The notes under the pieces are model-generated. The model was not told the DNA's origin. It saw only the letters and a list, made by a program, of their open reading frames with translations, and searched no databases. Below, one piece after another: positions 54,770 to 63,419 of a stretch of 64,000 nucleotides of DNA. Both the position numbers and the translations under genes were made by a program. The stretch lies in assembly GCF_006715165.1 (NCBI RefSeq), contig NZ_VFMS01000001.1, forward strand, positions 3,596,001 through 3,660,000, in the 5' to 3' direction. This stretch comes from Arthrobacter sp. SLBN-122. GTDB taxonomy: Bacteria > Actinomycetota > Actinomycetes > Actinomycetales > Micrococcaceae. Every line of letters begins with the position of its first letter. Position 1 is the first letter of the stretch.

Positions 54770-56059
54770 GGGTTATAGGACAAAGCGTGTGTAAATCCCG
54801 GGCGCGTCACGAGCGTCCTGCCCAGCCTTTGCGGTGCCAGAGCCCTTCGTCGGCGCTAAGGCCGGTGCTGTAAAGCTCGGGGCCAGGGTCCTGTTCCTTC
54901 TGGGCCTTGGATTTTGTTTTGGGTGGGGTGTGATGGTGGGTTTCGATGAGTTTTGCCGGTTGCAGGGACTGTTCGCTGTGCAGGTAGAGGTACCACTCGA
55001 TCGCTCGTTTGCGGTGGTCTTCGCTCATGCCCCGATGTGCCCGCAGCAGTAACCGGAGTTGGGCGTTGGTGCCGCCTTCAATTCGGTTGGTGGTCGAGGC
55101 GATCTGGAGGCCTGCGAACTCGGTGCGCAGGTAGGTGAACAGTGTTCCGGCCTGACTGAGTCGTTCCAGGAGCCGGTAGGCCTTACGGAGCCTGTCGTGG
55201 GTGTACCACCAGGTCTGGTTGGCCCTGACCCAGCCCGGCACGACGGCGCTGCCGTTTCTGTAGGTCCGGGCTTTAACCAGGTGCCCGTAGGTCTGGTGCC
55301 AGTCGTTCAGCCCACCCAGCCATGCCGCCGCTTCGGCCGCGGTGGTAATCCTCGTCAGCGCCCGCCCGAGCCGCAGCAATGCCTTGCCCGCGTCAGTCCT
55401 GGGCCTGCCGGTCAGATGGGTGCGGACGTTGCGCTGGACGTGGACCAGGCAGCGCTGTACCGCGGTCTCACTCCAGCACTCGGACAGGGCCGCCGCGATG
55501 CCGGAGCCGCCATCGGTGATCACGACGATAGGGGCGGGAAACCGGGCGAGCAGGGCAGTCCACGCCGCCTTCTTCTCGGTGTCGCACCACTGCCAGCCAA
55601 GCACGTGATCCCCGGCCACAGCGATCAAACAACACCACGAGCCCACATAGATGCCATCAACCTGAATCTGGTCATGGATCTCGCCCGTGATCGGGATCTG
55701 CGGGGCTATGGTCCAGCACCACGAGGTGCGGCGCCGGAAGGACCGGGCCGTCCCTAACGACGTTGACGCTGACTGGCTCGAGGTGCCCAGCAGCCAGCCC
55801 AGGAACGCCTCCAGTTCCGCCCGCCGGCTCACATCGGGACGTTCACCTGAACGGCTCGCCCCGCACTCCAGACACCGATACCGCTGCTTACCGGCAGCCG
55901 TTTTCCCGTTCCGAACCAGCGCACGACCACAAATCAAACACTCCAGAGATATGCAAGCACCCCAGCCACCCTAAGCTTCAAAAGCTTAGCTACCACTGAT
56001 TTCCCCCGCCGCCACTGGGAAGCAAGCCCCTCCCATACACACGTTTTGTCCTATAACCC
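54770..56059 (-). mobile_element. IS1249-like insertion sequence (IS256 family)
   Basis: A 1290-bp element with terminal inverted repeats starting GGGTTATAGGACAAA and matching at 23 of 24 positions (left 54770-54793, right 56036-56059). An exact 8-bp target duplication CGGATTTG flanks it (54762-54769 and 56060-56067), the length expected of the IS256 family. It carries one transposase gene on the minus strand. It landed just after the tRNA-Pro terminator, outside any gene. Intact ends and duplication point to a recent insertion. Confidence 0.93.
54807..55937 (-). CDS. IS1249-type transposase
   Basis: A 376-residue DDE transposase if started at TTG 55937. The N-terminus is a zinc ribbon (CRALVRNGKTAAGKQRYRC region with CLEC), then the catalytic core with Asp in IQVDGIYVG, Asp in IVVITDGGSGI and Glu in STTNRIEGGTNAQLR; VQRCLVHVQRNVRTHLTGR is the IS256-like helix. 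The first zinc cysteine (in ECLICG) is encoded just upstream of the TTG, with an in-frame CTG at 55944-55946 and a stop further up, so the real start is probably a non-standard upstream codon. The frame is otherwise intact. Confidence 0.88.
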   Translation of the reverse strand: MICGRALVRNGKTAAGKQRYRCLECGASRSGERPDVSRRAELEAFLGWLLGTSSQSASTSLGTARSFRRRTSWCWTIAPQIPITGEIHDQIQVDGIYVGSWCCLIAVAGDHVLGWQWCDTEKKAAWTALLARFPAPIVVITDGGSGIAAALSECWSETAVQRCLVHVQRNVRTHLTGRPRTDAGKALLRLGRALTRITTAAEAAAWLGGLNDWHQTYGHLVKARTYRNGSAVVPGWVRANQTWWYTHDRLRKAYRLLERLSQAGTLFTYLRTEFAGLQIASTTNRIEGGTNAQLRLLLRAHRGMSEDHRKRAIEWYLYLHSEQSLQPAKLIETHHHTPPKTKSKAQKEQDPGPELYSTGLSADEGLWHRKGWAGRS

Positions 56060-56119
56060 CGGATTTGAGCTGGCCACCGAAAACCCATTCAAAAACCGTA
56101 CGTTCGCCTTGGGTGCCGG

Positions 56120-57895
56120 TTAGCCGAGAGCAGCGTCGAGGGTGACGAAGCCGTAGCCGGCCGCCCGGAGCTGGGAGATCATCTCTGGAAGGGCCGCGGC
56201 GTCGAGCGTTGAGCCGTCGTCGGGGTTCGAGCCGAGGTGCATCAGGACGATTTCCCCGGGCTGCGCAGAAGCCATGACGCGCTGGACGATGAAGCCCGGG
56301 CCGCGCGTTCCGTTCATGGTGCCCTGCCAGCCGAGGGTGTCAACGGTCCACCGGATCGCGGCGTAGCCGGCGGCGTTGACGTCCGGGATCGTGCGGGAAT
56401 CACGGGCGCCGAACGGGACGCGGAAGAACGGGAGCGGGTCGCCTCCAGCGGCCTCGATGGCCCTCTGGGCGCTGCTGATCTCGGCCGCGATCTGGGCGTC
56501 GGTCAGGGTTGTGAAGTCCGGGTGCGTCATGGAGTGATTGCCCATCCGGTTCCCCGCGTTGTAGATCAACGCCGTGTTGGAGGGGAACTGGTTGACCCAG
56601 TTTCCGGTGAGGAAGAACGTGCCTGGGACGCCGTTGGCTGTGAGGGTGGCGAGGATCGACCGGAGGCCGGCGTCGTTGGCGCCGGCGTCGAAGGTGAGCG
56701 CGACAACCTTCTGGGTGGTCGGAACGCGCTCGAGGTCAACGCCCATGAGCGCCGCCGGGATGCTGGTGTAGATGACCTCGGTCCTGCCGCCGGCCGCGTG
56801 CCACAGGATCGAACCGTGCTGGAAGTCGTTGCGGCGCCCGCCCGTGATGCCGTATTCGCCGCTGGTCGGGTAGCCGAGCCGGCTGCGCTCCCAACCGAGA
56901 GCCACCCACTGGGCCCGGATGCCCCCGTACACTTCGTGGGCTCCCGTAGCAGGGGACCAGTAGATCGACGAACCGGCGTTCGAGCCGCTGAAGTGGTTGT
57001 ACCGGCCCACCCCGTCGGGGGTGCCGGTCTCGTCGGTGAGTGGGAAGCCCAGGAAGCCTGCGGGGCCGCCGAGGGCGAGGTAGTGTCCGCGGATCGCCCC
57101 GTTTACCGCCTTGGCTCCGGTGCCGGGGCTCCAGTAGACCGACCCTCCGGCGAAGTCGTTGTAGCGGCCAGCGGCGCCGGGGGTGCCGGTCTCGTCGGTG
57201 AGTGGGAAGCCCAGGAAGCCTGCGGGGCCGCCGAGGGCGAGGTAGTGTCCGCGGATCGCCCCGTTTACCGCCTTGGCTCCGGTACCGGGGCTCCAGTAGA
57301 CCGACCCTCCGGCGAAGTCGTTGTAGCGGCCAGCGGCGCCGGGAGTGCCGGTCTCGTCGGTGAGTGGGAAGCCCAGGAAGCCTGCGGGGCCGCCGAGGGC
57401 GAGGTAGTGTCCGCGGATCGCCCCGTTTACCTCCTTGGCTCCGGTACCGGGGCTCCAGTAGACCGACCCTCCGGCGAAGTCGTTGTAGCGGCCAGCGGCG
57501 CCGGGAGTGCCGGTCTCGTCGGTGAGTGGGAAGCCCAGGAAGCCTGCGGGGCCGCCGAGGGCGAGGTAGTATCCGCGGATCGCCCCGTTTACCTCCTTGG
57601 CTCCGGTGCCGGGGCTCCAGTAGATCGTGCCGCCGGTGTAGTCCTGGGCGCGGCCCCCAGCGATGTCGTAAGGGCTGCCGACGGGCGTGCCGAGGAACGA
57701 TGCGGCGCCGCCGAGTTGCTCATAGTGCTGGATGATGGCGTCGTCGCCAACCTCCTGGACCGCCATCGACGAGAGAACGCTCCGCTGCGCAGCCACCGCT
57801 GATGCGGCGGCCGGCCCCACGGCCATGCCCCCGACGCCGCCGCCGAGGGCGAGGGCCAATGCCATTCCGAGGACGGCGGGCCGATACCGGCGCAT
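56120..57895 (-). CDS. secreted polysaccharide deacetylase with LGFP repeats
   Basis: A 591-residue exported protein. A signal peptide (residues 1 to about 35, cleavage near AAASA-VAA) is followed by about six LGFP repeats, which anchor proteins to the actinobacterial cell wall, four of them nearly identical (LGFPLTDETGTP, NDFAGGSVYWSPGTGAK). The C-terminal 200 residues are a NodB domain: VVALTFDAGANDAG, GNHSMTHPDF (zinc His pair), FFRVPFGARD and IVLMHLGSNPDDG. Likely deacetylates peptidoglycan or another wall glycan. The usual TFDDG is TFDAG here. Start at ATG 57895 fits the signal peptide. Confidence 0.9.
   Translation of the reverse strand: MRRYRPAVLGMALALALGGGVGGMAVGPAAASAVAAQRSVLSSMAVQEVGDDAIIQHYEQLGGAASFLGTPVGSPYDIAGGRAQDYTGGTIYWSPGTGAKEVNGAIRGYYLALGGPAGFLGFPLTDETGTPGAAGRYNDFAGGSVYWSPGTGAKEVNGAIRGHYLALGGPAGFLGFPLTDETGTPGAAGRYNDFAGGSVYWSPGTGAKAVNGAIRGHYLALGGPAGFLGFPLTDETGTPGAAGRYNDFAGGSVYWSPGTGAKAVNGAIRGHYLALGGPAGFLGFPLTDETGTPDGVGRYNHFSGSNAGSSIYWSPATGAHEVYGGIRAQWVALGWERSRLGYPTSGEYGITGGRRNDFQHGSILWHAAGGRTEVIYTSIPAALMGVDLERVPTTQKVVALTFDAGANDAGLRSILATLTANGVPGTFFLTGNWVNQFPSNTALIYNAGNRMGNHSMTHPDFTTLTDAQIAAEISSAQRAIEAAGGDPLPFFRVPFGARDSRTIPDVNAAGYAAIRWTVDTLGWQGTMNGTRGPGFIVQRVMASAQPGEIVLMHLGSNPDDGSTLDAAALPEMISQLRAAGYGFVTLDAALG
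57019..57630 (-). repeat. 162-bp tandem repeats encoding LGFP units
   Basis: The sequence TGGGAAGCCCAGGAAGCC recurs at 57041, 57203, 57365 and 57527, exactly 162 bp apart (54 codons). Copies differ by only a few bases, so they arose or were homogenised recently. Confidence 0.92.
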
Positions 57896-58102
57896 TGTGA
57901 CCCCTTCGTGCTGATCGAGACATGCGAGCCTTGGTCAAAACGCTATGCCGAAGGGATGCGCCCGGGTAGGACCGGAAGTCCCGAATCGCAATCCAATCTC
58001 AGCGCCACACCGCCCGTGGTGGTGCCGCAGTCGCCGGGCAACAAATCTCCATCCAATTTCTGCTTCCCGGGGCGCCGCGGGACGGCTTGGGTTGCCATCT
58101 TC

Positions 58103-58972
58103 CTACTTCAGGAATTTGGACGTTCTCCGGTCCGCCAGGATCTTGCCTTTTGTCTGGCAGGTGGGGCAGTACTGCAGGGCAGTGTCCGCGAACGAGACTT
58201 CCCGGACGGTGTCGCCGCAGACGGGGCAGGGCTGGCCAGTCCGGGCGTGAACCCGCATGTGGCTGCGTTTTACGTCCTTGAGGTCCTTGGGCGGCTTGCC
58301 GGCTGCCTCCGCCAGCGCTTCGCCCAGCACGGAGTGGATGGCGTCGTACAGCACCTGCACCGTCTCCCGGTCCAGGGATTTTGCGATGGCGAACGGCGAG
58401 ATCCGGGCGGCGTGCAGGATCTCGTCGCTGTAGGCATTGCCAATGCCGGCGATGACGCTCTGGCTGCGCAGGAGTCCCTTGACCTGCTGGGAACTGCCGG
58501 CGAGGATCTCACCCAGCATGTCGGCGTCGAACGCTTCAGTGAACGGATCCGGACCCAGGGTGGCGATGCCGGGGACCTCCTGGGGGTCGCGCACAACATA
58601 GACGGCGAGGCTCTTCTTGGTGCCCGCTTCCGTCAAATCCAGGCCACGCGGCCCGTCCGGACCGGAGAAGGCAGCGCGGACGGCGATCAGGCCCTTGCCC
58701 ATCCGGAGCTGGCTGCCGGCGGGGGAGTCCGTAAAGCGCACCCAGCCCGCGCGTGCCAGGTGGAACACCAGGGAAATGCCGTCCGTGTCGATGCTGATGA
58801 ACTTTCCGAACCGGCGGACGCCGGACACGGTACGGCCTTCGATGGCGTTGAAGGGCGGGTCGGCGGTCTTGAGCACTGCGAAGGAGACGATCTGCAGTTG
58901 GGACACCACGCAGCCCCGCAGCTGTTCGTCAAGGAACGCGGCCAGGCCGGCGACTTCAGGCAGTTCCGGCAT
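58103..58972 (-). CDS. Fpg/Nei-family DNA glycosylase/AP lyase
   Basis: Base-excision enzyme for oxidised bases. The 289-residue protein begins MPELPEVAGLAAFL with the catalytic Pro2 and Glu3, has a helix-two-turn-helix (SVIAGIGNAYSDEILHAARI, split) and a C-terminal zinc finger with CPVCGDTVREV and YCPTCQTKG. The relation to Fpg versus Nei cannot be settled from motifs alone. Intergenic 57896-58102 holds the promoter region of the neighbouring deacetylase and no gene. Confidence 0.92.
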   Translation of the reverse strand: MPELPEVAGLAAFLDEQLRGCVVSQLQIVSFAVLKTADPPFNAIEGRTVSGVRRFGKFISIDTDGISLVFHLARAGWVRFTDSPAGSQLRMGKGLIAVRAAFSGPDGPRGLDLTEAGTKKSLAVYVVRDPQEVPGIATLGPDPFTEAFDADMLGEILAGSSQQVKGLLRSQSVIAGIGNAYSDEILHAARISPFAIAKSLDRETVQVLYDAIHSVLGEALAEAAGKPPKDLKDVKRSHMRVHARTGQPCPVCGDTVREVSFADTALQYCPTCQTKGKILADRRTSKFLK

Positions 58973-59141
58973 GGGCTACCTGTCCTGTCCCCGGGATGCC
59001 GCACCAGTGCTTGCACTCATGGCTCCCATCTTGTCAGAAAGGCCCGTGCCGGCCCCGGCAGTTGTGCCTATACTTTCAGCGGCGGCCCCTTTTGCGGGCC
59101 CCTTTTGACATTTTGGCGCGTACCCCGATGAAAGGCCTCCC

Positions 59142-59528
59142 ATGAGCAACATTCCCGAAGACCTGTCCTACACCGCCGAACACGAGTGGGTCACTGCCCC
59201 CAATGCCGACGGCGTGGTCCGCGTGGGAATCACCGACTTTGCCCAGGACGCCCTCGGAGATGTGGTTTACGCCCAGATGCCCGAAGTCGGCACGAAGATT
59301 ACGGCAAACGAAGTAGTCGGTGAGGTCGAGTCCACCAAGAGCGTGAGCGACATCTACGCACCTGTTTCCGGCGAAGTGGTGGCCCGGAACGACTCCCTGG
59401 ACAGCGATTCGGCGCTCATCAACACTGATCCGTACGGCGACGGCTGGCTCATCGAGGTCAAACTCGCCGAACCTGACGCCGTTGAGTCCCTGCTCAGTGC
59501 ATCGGAGTACGAACAACAGGTAGGCTAA
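59142..59528 (+). CDS. gcvH: glycine cleavage system H protein
   Basis: Lipoyl carrier of the glycine cleavage complex. The 128-residue product has YTAEHEWVTAP, ITDFAQDALGDVVYAQMPEVG split, and the lipoylated Lys66 in VESTKSVSDIYAPVSG. The ATG follows GAAAGG. gcvT and gcvP are not here; in M. tuberculosis too gcvH sits apart, before garA. A candidate -10 TATACT is at 59069-59074. Confidence 0.95.
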   Translation: MSNIPEDLSYTAEHEWVTAPNADGVVRVGITDFAQDALGDVVYAQMPEVGTKITANEVVGEVESTKSVSDIYAPVSGEVVARNDSLDSDSALINTDPYGDGWLIEVKLAEPDAVESLLSASEYEQQVG

Positions 59529-59683
59529 AGCTAACCGGTATTTCCGGTCCGGCCCCGCGCCGCAGGCAAAGCGTCTTCGCACGTCAGCCCCCGGATCGGG
59601 TGCCGGTGCCGGACCTGCTGGCAGGGCCGGAGAGCAAACGTTGGTTGCGGGTTGATGCCCGCAACGTCAAAGAGGAGGAATCC

Positions 59684-60160
59684 ATGGCTGGCCACAGACA
59701 CAACCCTGCCGACGGGGATTACGGCACGGGTGCGGCTAAGGCGTCGGAGACCACCTCGATCCATCTCACCCCCGTCACCGATGAACCCACCATCGCGCCC
59801 AGGCTGTCCTTTGACGAGCGCAACTCGGTGGAAGCCCTTCCTGCCGGTTCGGCGCTGCTTGTTGCCCACAGCGGCCCGAATGCCGGTGCCCGGTTCCTGC
59901 TGGATTCAGACGTGACCACCGCGGGCCGGCACCCGGACGCGGACATCTTCCTGGACGACGTCACGGTTTCGCGCCGCCACGTCGAATTCCGGCGCACGGC
60001 GCGCAGCTTTGAAGTAGTGGACAAGAACAGCCTCAACGGCACCTACGTCAACCATGACCGGGTGGACCGTGTGGAGTTGAAGTCCGGCAGCGAAGTCCAG
60101 ATCGGCAAGTTCCGCCTCACCTTCTACCTGAGCCCTGCCACGGCTGCAGGCCGCAGCTGA
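59684..60160 (+). CDS. garA: FHA-domain regulator GarA/OdhI
   Basis: A 158-residue phosphothreonine-switch protein. The N-terminal SETTSIHLTP (Thr23, Thr24) matches the PknB/PknG phosphorylation site of GarA and OdhI; the C-terminal FHA domain has GRHPDADIFLDDVTVSRRH and NSLNGTYVN. Unphosphorylated GarA inhibits 2-oxoglutarate dehydrogenase and glutamate dehydrogenase and activates glutamate synthase. ATG 59684 follows GAGGAGG; an upstream open frame is not used. Confidence 0.94.
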   Translation: MAGHRHNPADGDYGTGAAKASETTSIHLTPVTDEPTIAPRLSFDERNSVEALPAGSALLVAHSGPNAGARFLLDSDVTTAGRHPDADIFLDDVTVSRRHVEFRRTARSFEVVDKNSLNGTYVNHDRVDRVELKSGSEVQIGKFRLTFYLSPATAAGRS

Positions 60161-60177
60161 ACCGGGGACCGCTGCCT

Positions 60178-60900
60178 GTGGCAATGGCACAACCGGAACG
60201 CCGGGGCCCCCAGGTCCTGAACATCGGCGAAGTCCTCGCCCAGCTGAGCGCTGACTTTCCGGGCATGACGGCGTCGAAGATCCGGTTCCTTGAGGAAAAG
60301 GGACTGATCAACCCCCGGCGCACCCCAGCCGGCTACCGCCAGTATTCCGACGGCGACGTGGAGCGGCTGCGCTTCGTGCTGGCCCTGCAGCGGGACCAGT
60401 ACCTGCCCCTGAAAGTCATCAAGGACTACCTTGATGCCATCGACAGGGGGGAGCGGCCGGAGAACCTGCCGCCCGGCGTCGTGGTTTCCCCGCGTATTGT
60501 CTCTGACGAGCTGGCCGCCGAGCTGCAGAACCGGGGCAGGAAACTGAGCGAGGAACAGCTGCGCACCGAATCCGGCGCCAGCGTTCCCCTGCTGCAGTCA
60601 CTGCTAAGCTTCGGCCTCATCAGCCACAGCAACGGCCAGTTCGACGAACACGCCCTCCAGGTTGCCCGCGCCTGCGTCCAGCTGGAAAGCCACGGGCTGG
60701 AGCCCCGCCACCTGCGGCCCTTCCAGGCAGCGGCCGAACGTGAATTCGGCCTGGTGGAACGCGCTGTGGCACCGCTTGCTTCCCGCAAGGACTCTGCATC
60801 ACAGGCGCGCGCGGCCGAGGCCGCCCGCGAGATCAGCGACCTCTGCCTCACCCTGCACCGGGCCCTGGTGCAGGACCACATCTCACGCATGGACATCTGA
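60178..60900 (+). CDS. ftsR: MerR-family regulator FtsR
   Basis: A 240-residue regulator with a MerR winged helix (LNIGEVLAQLSADFPGMTASKIRFLEEKGLI, split; GYRQYSDGDVERLRFVLALQ). Position and length match Rv1828 and corynebacterial FtsR, an activator of ftsZ. The C-terminal half is helical and may dimerise. GTG 60178 is used; ATG 60184 is possible. The stop shares a base with the next ATG (TGATG). Confidence 0.88.
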   Translation: MAMAQPERRGPQVLNIGEVLAQLSADFPGMTASKIRFLEEKGLINPRRTPAGYRQYSDGDVERLRFVLALQRDQYLPLKVIKDYLDAIDRGERPENLPPGVVVSPRIVSDELAAELQNRGRKLSEEQLRTESGASVPLLQSLLSFGLISHSNGQFDEHALQVARACVQLESHGLEPRHLRPFQAAAEREFGLVERAVAPLASRKDSASQARAAEAAREISDLCLTLHRALVQDHISRMDI

Positions 60901-61403
60901 TGATCGAAGTCGAGATTGTAGGCGTTCGCATCGAACTGCCTTCCAACCAGCCGCTGGTCCTGCTCAAGGAGATGCACGGCGAACGCCACGTCCCCATTTG
61001 GATCGGCACCCCGGAAGCCAGCGCCATTGCCCTTGCCCAGCAGGGCGTAGTGCCGCCCCGGCCCATGACGCACGATCTCCTGGTGGACGTCGTGGAGTCG
61101 CTGGGCCACTCGGTGGTCAGTGTCAACATCGTCGCGGTGGAGGACAACATCTTCTACGGGCAGCTGCAGTTCGAGAACGGAACCACCGTTAGCTCCCGGG
61201 CTTCGGACGCGCTTGCGGTGGCGCTGCGCGCAAAGTGCCGGATCTGGTGCGCCGATTCCGTCATGGATGAGGCCGGAGTCCGTATTACCGAGCACGATGA
61301 GGGCGAGGACGCGGAGCCGGGCCCCACCGTGGATGAGGAACGCGAGCTGCGCCGATTCCGCGAGTTCCTCGATGACGTGGAACCCGAGGATTTCGACGGC
61401 TGA
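60900..61403 (+). CDS. bifunctional nuclease family protein (DUF151)
   Basis: A 167-residue protein with VLLKEMHGERHVPIWIGTPEASAIALA (split), MTHDLLVDVVESLGHSV and SRASDALAVALRAKCRIW, diagnostic of the BFN/DUF151 family; some plant and bacterial members show DNase/RNase activity, but the bacterial role is unclear. Rv1829 stands at the same place between two MerR genes. The C-terminus is acidic. Confidence 0.9.
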   Translation: MIEVEIVGVRIELPSNQPLVLLKEMHGERHVPIWIGTPEASAIALAQQGVVPPRPMTHDLLVDVVESLGHSVVSVNIVAVEDNIFYGQLQFENGTTVSSRASDALAVALRAKCRIWCADSVMDEAGVRITEHDEGEDAEPGPTVDEERELRRFREFLDDVEPEDFDG

Positions 61404-61409
61404 GGTCAC

Positions 61410-61497
61410 GTTAAGGTTAAAGTTAAGCCTGAAAGTTTCGACACGCCTCTTCCAAGCCCCTGGGGTCTTTGACCTCGGGACCCGCCGGGCCTAACGT
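61410..61497 (+). promoter_or_regulatory. merR promoter with tandem GTTAAR hexamers
   Basis: Three head-to-tail hexamers GTTAAG, GTTAAA, GTTAAG (61410-61427) precede a good promoter: TTGACC (61469-61474), 17-nt spacer, TAACGT (61492-61497). The repeats could be an operator; the untranslated leader to GTG 61636 is about 130 nt. Confidence 0.6.
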
Positions 61498-61635
61498 CGA
61501 AGTATCAAGTTCCCTTGCTTACGGCAGCCGCGCAAGTCACACTGGAAAGTGCGCCCCGCGGAAAAATTACACGCATGGTCTTCATGCCAAGGCTGCCGTA
61601 TCAGTTCCCGGGAGCGTACGACAAGGAGGATCCAG

Positions 61636-62229
61636 GTGAGTCCCAAAGGCGAAGCAGGCGGGCTGAAACAGCCCACGGCTGGTGTTGCTGTGCCCGTGAG
61701 CGGTGCCCAGGGCCTCCTGTTCACCGAGGACCTGCCCGTACTGGACGAGGACGCCGGCTACCGCGGTCCCACTGCCTGCAAGGCAGCAGGCATCACCTAC
61801 CGCCAGCTTGATTACTGGGCCCGTACAGGGCTGGTTGAGCCTGCAGTCCGCGGTGCTGCAGGATCCGGCTCCCAGCGGCTGTACGGATTCCGCGACATCC
61901 TGGTGCTCAAGGTGGTCAAGCGGCTCCTGGACACCGGCGTATCCCTCCAGCAGATCCGCACGGCCGTTGAACACCTGCGGGAACGGGGCGTCGAGGACCT
62001 GGCCCAGATCACGCTCATGAGCGACGGCGCCAGTGTCTACGAGTGCACGTCCGCCGACGAAGTCATTGACCTCGTCCAGGGCGGCCAGGGCGTCTTCGGC
62101 ATTGCCGTGGGACGGGTATGGCGCGAAGTGGAAGGCAGCCTTGCTTCCCTCCCCAGCGAGCATGCCGCAGAACAGTCCTTTCCGGACGACGAATTGAGCA
62201 AGCGGCGGGCCGCGCGGAAGATCAGCTGA
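61636..62229 (+). CDS. MerR-family transcriptional regulator
   Basis: A 197-residue regulator of the Rv1830 group. After 45 disordered residues comes the winged helix (KAAGITYRQLDYWARTGLVEP, RLYGFRDILVLKVVKRLLD), then VSLQQIRTAVEHLRERGV and a C-terminal MSDGASVYECTSADEVIDLV. GTG 61636 follows AAGGAGGA; upstream in-frame codons lack a ribosome site. Its target is unknown; the hexamers in its own promoter suggest autoregulation. Confidence 0.88.
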   Translation: MSPKGEAGGLKQPTAGVAVPVSGAQGLLFTEDLPVLDEDAGYRGPTACKAAGITYRQLDYWARTGLVEPAVRGAAGSGSQRLYGFRDILVLKVVKRLLDTGVSLQQIRTAVEHLRERGVEDLAQITLMSDGASVYECTSADEVIDLVQGGQGVFGIAVGRVWREVEGSLASLPSEHAAEQSFPDDELSKRRAARKIS

Positions 62230-62250
62230 GCCGCACAGATACCTTAAACA

Positions 62251-62290
62251 ACAGGTCCGCCCTCCAGCCGGAGGGCGGACCTGTTTGTTC
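62251..62290. terminator. terminator after merR
   Basis: A 15-bp perfect stem ACAGGTCCGCCCTCC (62251-62265) / GGAGGGCGGACCTGT (62270-62284), 4-nt loop, then TTTGTT, between convergent merR and the ParA-like gene. Confidence 0.92.
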
Positions 62291-62298
62291 TGCGCGTG

Positions 62299-63117
62299 TC
62301 AGCGGGTGCGGCTGCGCAGGCCCTTGCCGGCTGCCATGAGATTGGACAGCAGTTCGTCGAACAGTCCGGCCGCGGACTTCGCCGAATCCCCGGGCCAGTG
62401 GTGGACGGGGTGGGCGGCGCCCTGGATCTGCTGCCAGTTGGCCTGTTCGGGAATGCGCGGGCTCAGCAGGAGTTCGCCGAACATGGATTCCATCTCTGCC
62501 AGGCGGTAGGTGTGCTCGGAGGAGCCGCTGCGGACGCGGTTGGCCACGATGCCTGCCGGTGACAGATTGGGTGCGAACTCCTGCTTGAACAGCTGGATGG
62601 CGCGCATGGTGCGTTCCGTGCCGGCAACTGAGAACAGGCCGGGCTCTGCGACAAGGGCAACCTTGTCGCTGGAAGCCCACGCCATGCGCGTCAGGCCGTT
62701 TAGCGACGGCGGGCAATCAATGAGGACCAGCTGGTATCCGTCGGCGCCGGCGAGCACGGCGGAAAGCCGGCGGAGGTCGCGGCGGCCAAGGTCCGGCCGG
62801 TCATAGATACCGGTGTAGGCAGATCCGACGGCGACATCCAGCACGGCTGGCCCGGCACCGTTTGATGGGGCGCGGTCAGCCCAGCTGCTGCGCACCACAT
62901 TCTCGGCCAGTTTCGCCCTGCGCGGGCTCTTCAGCATCCTGCCGATATCCAGGTGGTCGCCTGGCTGTACGCCGAGGGCCGTGGTGGCGTCGGCGTGCGG
63001 ATCCAGGTCCACCACCAGCGTGGGTACTCCGGCGGCCAGCGCCGCAGACGCCAATCCTGTGGTGACGGAAGTCTTGCCGACTCCACCCTTAAGGCTGCTG
63101 ATGCTGACTACTTGCAC
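62299..63117 (-). CDS. ParA-family ATPase
   Basis: A 272-residue deviant-Walker ATPase: SSLKGGVGKTSVTTGLASAA, LVVDLDPHADATTALG and LVLIDCPPSLNGLTRMA. It differs from the gene at 46.6 kb and lacks a ParB neighbour. Start GTG 63117 (VQVVSISSLKGG) is preferred: a TAGGTT lies 12 nt upstream and the family usually begins MQVVSISSLKGG; TTG 63129 would add four residues. Cargo unknown. In actinobacteria this type often sits next to pyc or merR. Confidence 0.85.
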   Translation of the reverse strand: MQVVSISSLKGGVGKTSVTTGLASAALAAGVPTLVVDLDPHADATTALGVQPGDHLDIGRMLKSPRRAKLAENVVRSSWADRAPSNGAGPAVLDVAVGSAYTGIYDRPDLGRRDLRRLSAVLAGADGYQLVLIDCPPSLNGLTRMAWASSDKVALVAEPGLFSVAGTERTMRAIQLFKQEFAPNLSPAGIVANRVRSGSSEHTYRLAEMESMFGELLLSPRIPEQANWQQIQGAAHPVHHWPGDSAKSAAGLFDELLSNLMAAGKGLRSRTR

Positions 63118-63419
63118 TTGAGAGACCAAAACCTAACGCCGGATGCCGTGTTGGGAGTAATGTTTGCCTCGGCAGAGCCGAAGCCGGACGGTCCTGCCGC
63201 CCTACTCATCATATGTTGATGCGTCGGCGAATCCTGCTTTACCGGGCGTCGGCATGGCACCGACTGTGCTGCCGGGGCGGTTTCCGCCAGCCAGGCTGAA
63301 AGCGATCGGGACATGACGGGAAAATCTGTGACTGTTGCCACAATGATTTGTGTTTGTCCTTGTAGGTCCTAGACACTGTGACCACTCATCAGTCCACCCC
63401 GCAATGATGCAGGAGAAGC

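Noticed and set aside
57019..57630. CRISPR or satellite array
   Set aside because: The 162-bp periodicity equals 54 codons of LGFP units inside one open frame.
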